DNA from: CALKJP01 sp046299555
GTDB taxonomy: Bacteria; Bacteroidota; Bacteroidia; JACCXN01
Reading direction: 5' to 3'
Assembly: GCA_046299555.1 (NCBI GenBank)
Contig: JBKBHS010000002.1
Location: forward strand, 372,001 to 436,000
Length of the DNA stretch: 64,000 nucleotides
Every line of letters starts with the position of its first letter. Within the stretch, counting starts at the first letter, position 1. The notes beneath the pieces were generated by a model. The model had not been told where the DNA came from and did not search any database. It was given only the letters and a program-made list of their open reading frames with translations. Below are positions 62,238 through 64,000 of the stretch, one piece after another. Both the position numbers and the translations under genes were made by a program.

Positions 62238-63284
62238 ATGAAAAAATACTTGCTTCTATTTCATTTTGCAGCTATAATAAGTTTAGCTGTATCAGCACAA
62301 GGAAAATTTTTACGTCAAAATATAAATGCCTTTGTGTATAGTCAAATTGATTCTGTATTTCTAACTGCTCAAAATGGAGATACGATTTACCTTCCTGGAG
62401 GAAGTTACAATATAGGGACATTAATAATTGATAAAAATGTAAAAGTTTTTGGTGCAGGTCATTTCCCTGACTCTACAACTGCAACTAACCCAACTATATT
62501 AAATGGTAGTATAAGATTATACTCAGGAGCAAGTAATAGCATGCTTACCGGATTTTACTTAACCGGAGATATTTATTTTGGGAATAGCACGGCAAACAAT
62601 AATGCAACACAAATTGAAATATTAAGATGTAATGTTCAAAATATAACTCTTAACTACGATTATTATAGTCAAAACAGCAATGTTTCATTTATAAATATTA
62701 AAGAAAATATCATCAGAGGAAGTGTTTTAGGTATGAAAGCTCAAAATATTTTAGTTGAAAAAAACCTTATAAATGGTGCAATTGAACATTTTGGTAATGG
62801 TAATTTATTGGTGAAAAATAATACTTTTTTAGGTGGTGCTGGTTGCCCGGCATTTCAGTTTAATAATATATACAATAGCTTAATACAAAATAATATCATA
62901 ATGAACTCAGGGGCATGCAGCAATCAATCAATTCAAACTAATGTAAATAGTTGTACTTTTCAAAATAATGTGTTTAACGGAAACTTTAATTTTCCGTATG
63001 GTACCAATATAGGAACAGGTAATTGGGCAAATGTTTCATTTACCAACTTTTTTGTAAATGAAACCAATTTTACAATAGATTATCAAAGTGATTATCATAT
63101 ACAAAATCCTACAACATATTTAGGAACGGATGGTACACAAGTAGGTATTTATGGTACAACTGCTCCATTTAAAGTTGGTTCATTACCAACCAACCCCCAT
63201 ATATCATCAAAAAATATAGCACCGCAAACCAATTCAAATGGAGATTTAAATATTCAAATTCAGGTAAATGCTCAAAACAATTAA
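62238..63284 (+). CDS. Secreted right-handed beta-helix protein (copy 1)
   Basis: 348 residues with a signal peptide (cleavage near AVSAQ). The body is a series of short repeats with Asn ladders (NNNATQIEI, NLLVKNNTFLG, NSLIQNNIIMN), which is the pattern of a right-handed parallel beta-helix. The N-terminal AQNGDTIYLPGG and AGHFPDSTTAT are shared with the next gene. There is no T9SS sorting domain. It may bind or cut polysaccharides; no catalytic residues are evident. Confidence 0.75.
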   Translation: MKKYLLLFHFAAIISLAVSAQGKFLRQNINAFVYSQIDSVFLTAQNGDTIYLPGGSYNIGTLIIDKNVKVFGAGHFPDSTTATNPTILNGSIRLYSGASNSMLTGFYLTGDIYFGNSTANNNATQIEILRCNVQNITLNYDYYSQNSNVSFINIKENIIRGSVLGMKAQNILVEKNLINGAIEHFGNGNLLVKNNTFLGGAGCPAFQFNNIYNSLIQNNIIMNSGACSNQSIQTNVNSCTFQNNVFNGNFNFPYGTNIGTGNWANVSFTNFFVNETNFTIDYQSDYHIQNPTTYLGTDGTQVGIYGTTAPFKVGSLPTNPHISSKNIAPQTNSNGDLNIQIQVNAQNN

Positions 63285-63288
63285 TCAT

Positions 63289-64000
63289 ATGAAAAAAATA
63301 CTTTTTATTTCGCTTCTTATTTTAAGCTGTAATATTTATGCTCAGCGTAGAATTGCCTTACAGCATAATGGAAATACTTCAATATATGGAGGTACTAATC
63401 CACTTACAGACGCATATAACGATGCTCAAAACGGTGATACTATTTATGTAACAGGAGGATTATTTTCAATTCCTACTATACAGAAAAAAATCTGCTTGAT
63501 TGGAACAGGATATTTTAATGATTCGCTTACTGCAACTGGAAGAAGTCAAATAAATGGTATCAATATTGGACCAGGAGCAAGCGGTACAGTCATAACAGGA
63601 GTTTATATTTCAGGTAACTTATATGTAGATGGACATGCAAAAATTGACTCTTTATTTATTTTCAGAAATCAAATTACAGGTGATTTTGGCTATCCAGGAG
63701 GAAATGTAGATAAAGCCGATAGTTTAAAATCTAAAGATGTTGTTTTTGCAGAAAATCGTGTAAATTCGATTGGATGCGAAAATGTAAATAATATTAAAGT
63801 ATTTAACAACATAGCAAAGGGAATAATTGGAGCTAAAAACGGTTGGATTAGAAACAATGTACTTTTAGGAGTATGGTATGGTTGTATACATAGTAGCTGC
63901 AAAGAATCTTTATTTGAAAATAATTTTTTAATAACTGGATGGTATTATGCTATATACAATAACACCTTTATAAACAATGTATTTTCCAATGATCCAACCA
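63289..64000 (+). CDS. Secreted beta-helix protein (copy 2, 3' end cut by window)
   Basis: The frame is open from the ATG at 63289 to the window end (237 codons). The signal peptide (cleavage near IYAQ) is followed by AQNGDTIYVTGG, GTGYFNDSLTATG and NGINIGPGASG, which align with copy 1 at the same order and spacing. Asn-rich beta-helix repeats follow (NNIKVFNNIAKG, ENNFLITG). It starts 4 bp after copy 1. The C-terminus, including any sorting domain, is outside the window. Confidence 0.7.
   Translation, partial: MKKILFISLLILSCNIYAQRRIALQHNGNTSIYGGTNPLTDAYNDAQNGDTIYVTGGLFSIPTIQKKICLIGTGYFNDSLTATGRSQINGINIGPGASGTVITGVYISGNLYVDGHAKIDSLFIFRNQITGDFGYPGGNVDKADSLKSKDVVFAENRVNSIGCENVNNIKVFNNIAKGIIGAKNGWIRNNVLLGVWYGCIHSSCKESLFENNFLITGWYYAIYNNTFINNVFSNDPT

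Noticed and set aside
63690..63902. Minus-strand open frame of 70 codons
   Set aside because: It is antisense to the truncated beta-helix gene, which is open to the window end and has a signal peptide.

Overview
This window is AT-rich chromosomal DNA from a member of the Bacteroidota. The evidence is: promoters of the TAnnTTTG (-7) type in front of most strongly expressed genes; ribosomal protein THX and type B L31; a PUR/DUF3276 protein; a PorT-like type IX secretion (T9SS) component next to ubiE; a protein ending in a T9SS type A sorting domain; a DUF4249/TonB-receptor pair; and DUF6702, DUF4199 and START-like families typical of the phylum. The order cannot be fixed from sequence alone (Flavobacteriales- or Sphingobacteriales-like). 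Almost all of the window is ordinary core genome. There is no prophage, insertion sequence, CRISPR array or classical defence island.

Region by region. 1-2.6 kb (minus strand): a copper-type operon with a small Cys-rich membrane protein, an MbnP-like lipoprotein, a di-heme peroxidase of the CCP/MauG/MbnH superfamily, and a CxxCGC protein cut by the window edge. 2.7-8 kb: queE, a SpoU RNA methyltransferase, a BamA/TamA-like outer-membrane lipoprotein with no usable AUG, and a tandem universal stress protein. 8-19 kb: DUF6702/HupE/M1 peptidase, a TPMT-like methyltransferase, an NlpC/P60 hydrolase, an RlmL-like methyltransferase, an isoaspartyl peptidase, a CAP protein, an M23-LysM peptidase and an exported GH1 glycosidase. 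18.8-23.4 kb: two glycosyltransferases with a DUF4199 protein, the SRP RNA, fructose-6-phosphate aldolase, THX, HU, and a cluster of DnaA-box-like 9-mers beside fmt. 23.4-28.4 kb: the operon ubiE-porT-FAD oxidoreductase-M42 peptidase-fmt. 28.5-36.6 kb: L31, a large T9SS cargo protein, a Kazal lipoprotein, an LpxL-like acyltransferase, tRNA-Met followed by a 128-bp tandem repeat, the PUR protein, rpsA with a double-hairpin leader, and tRNA-Glu. 36.6-44.9 kb: antiporter, tryptophanase, purC, PhoH, a SAM hydrolase family protein, YebC, a 2-hydroxyacid dehydrogenase and an N-acetylglucosamine kinase family protein. 45-47.2 kb: a small protein with a proline tail and two outer-membrane-type proteins. 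47.2-62.1 kb: Nnr, coaE, YbbR, PadR-PspC, trxB, DUF4249/TonB receptor, tRNA-Pro, HTTM/DUF5819, glyA and a membrane-fused spermidine synthase. 62.2-64 kb: two tandem paralogous secreted beta-helix proteins, the second cut by the window end.

How the genes work together. Cell-envelope work dominates (barrels, lipoproteins, T9SS, peptidoglycan hydrolases, glycosyltransferases), with translation genes (S1, L31, THX, SRP RNA, tRNAs, fmt, QueE, rRNA/tRNA methyltransferases) interspersed. The most worthwhile leads are the MbnP/di-heme locus, the shared IFIPPP tails of two 123-residue proteins at separate loci, the repeated UCCGG-loop hairpins before rpsA, the DnaA-box-like cluster at 23.35-23.42 kb, and the tRNA-Met tandem repeat that appears to carry tRNA 3'-end remnants.
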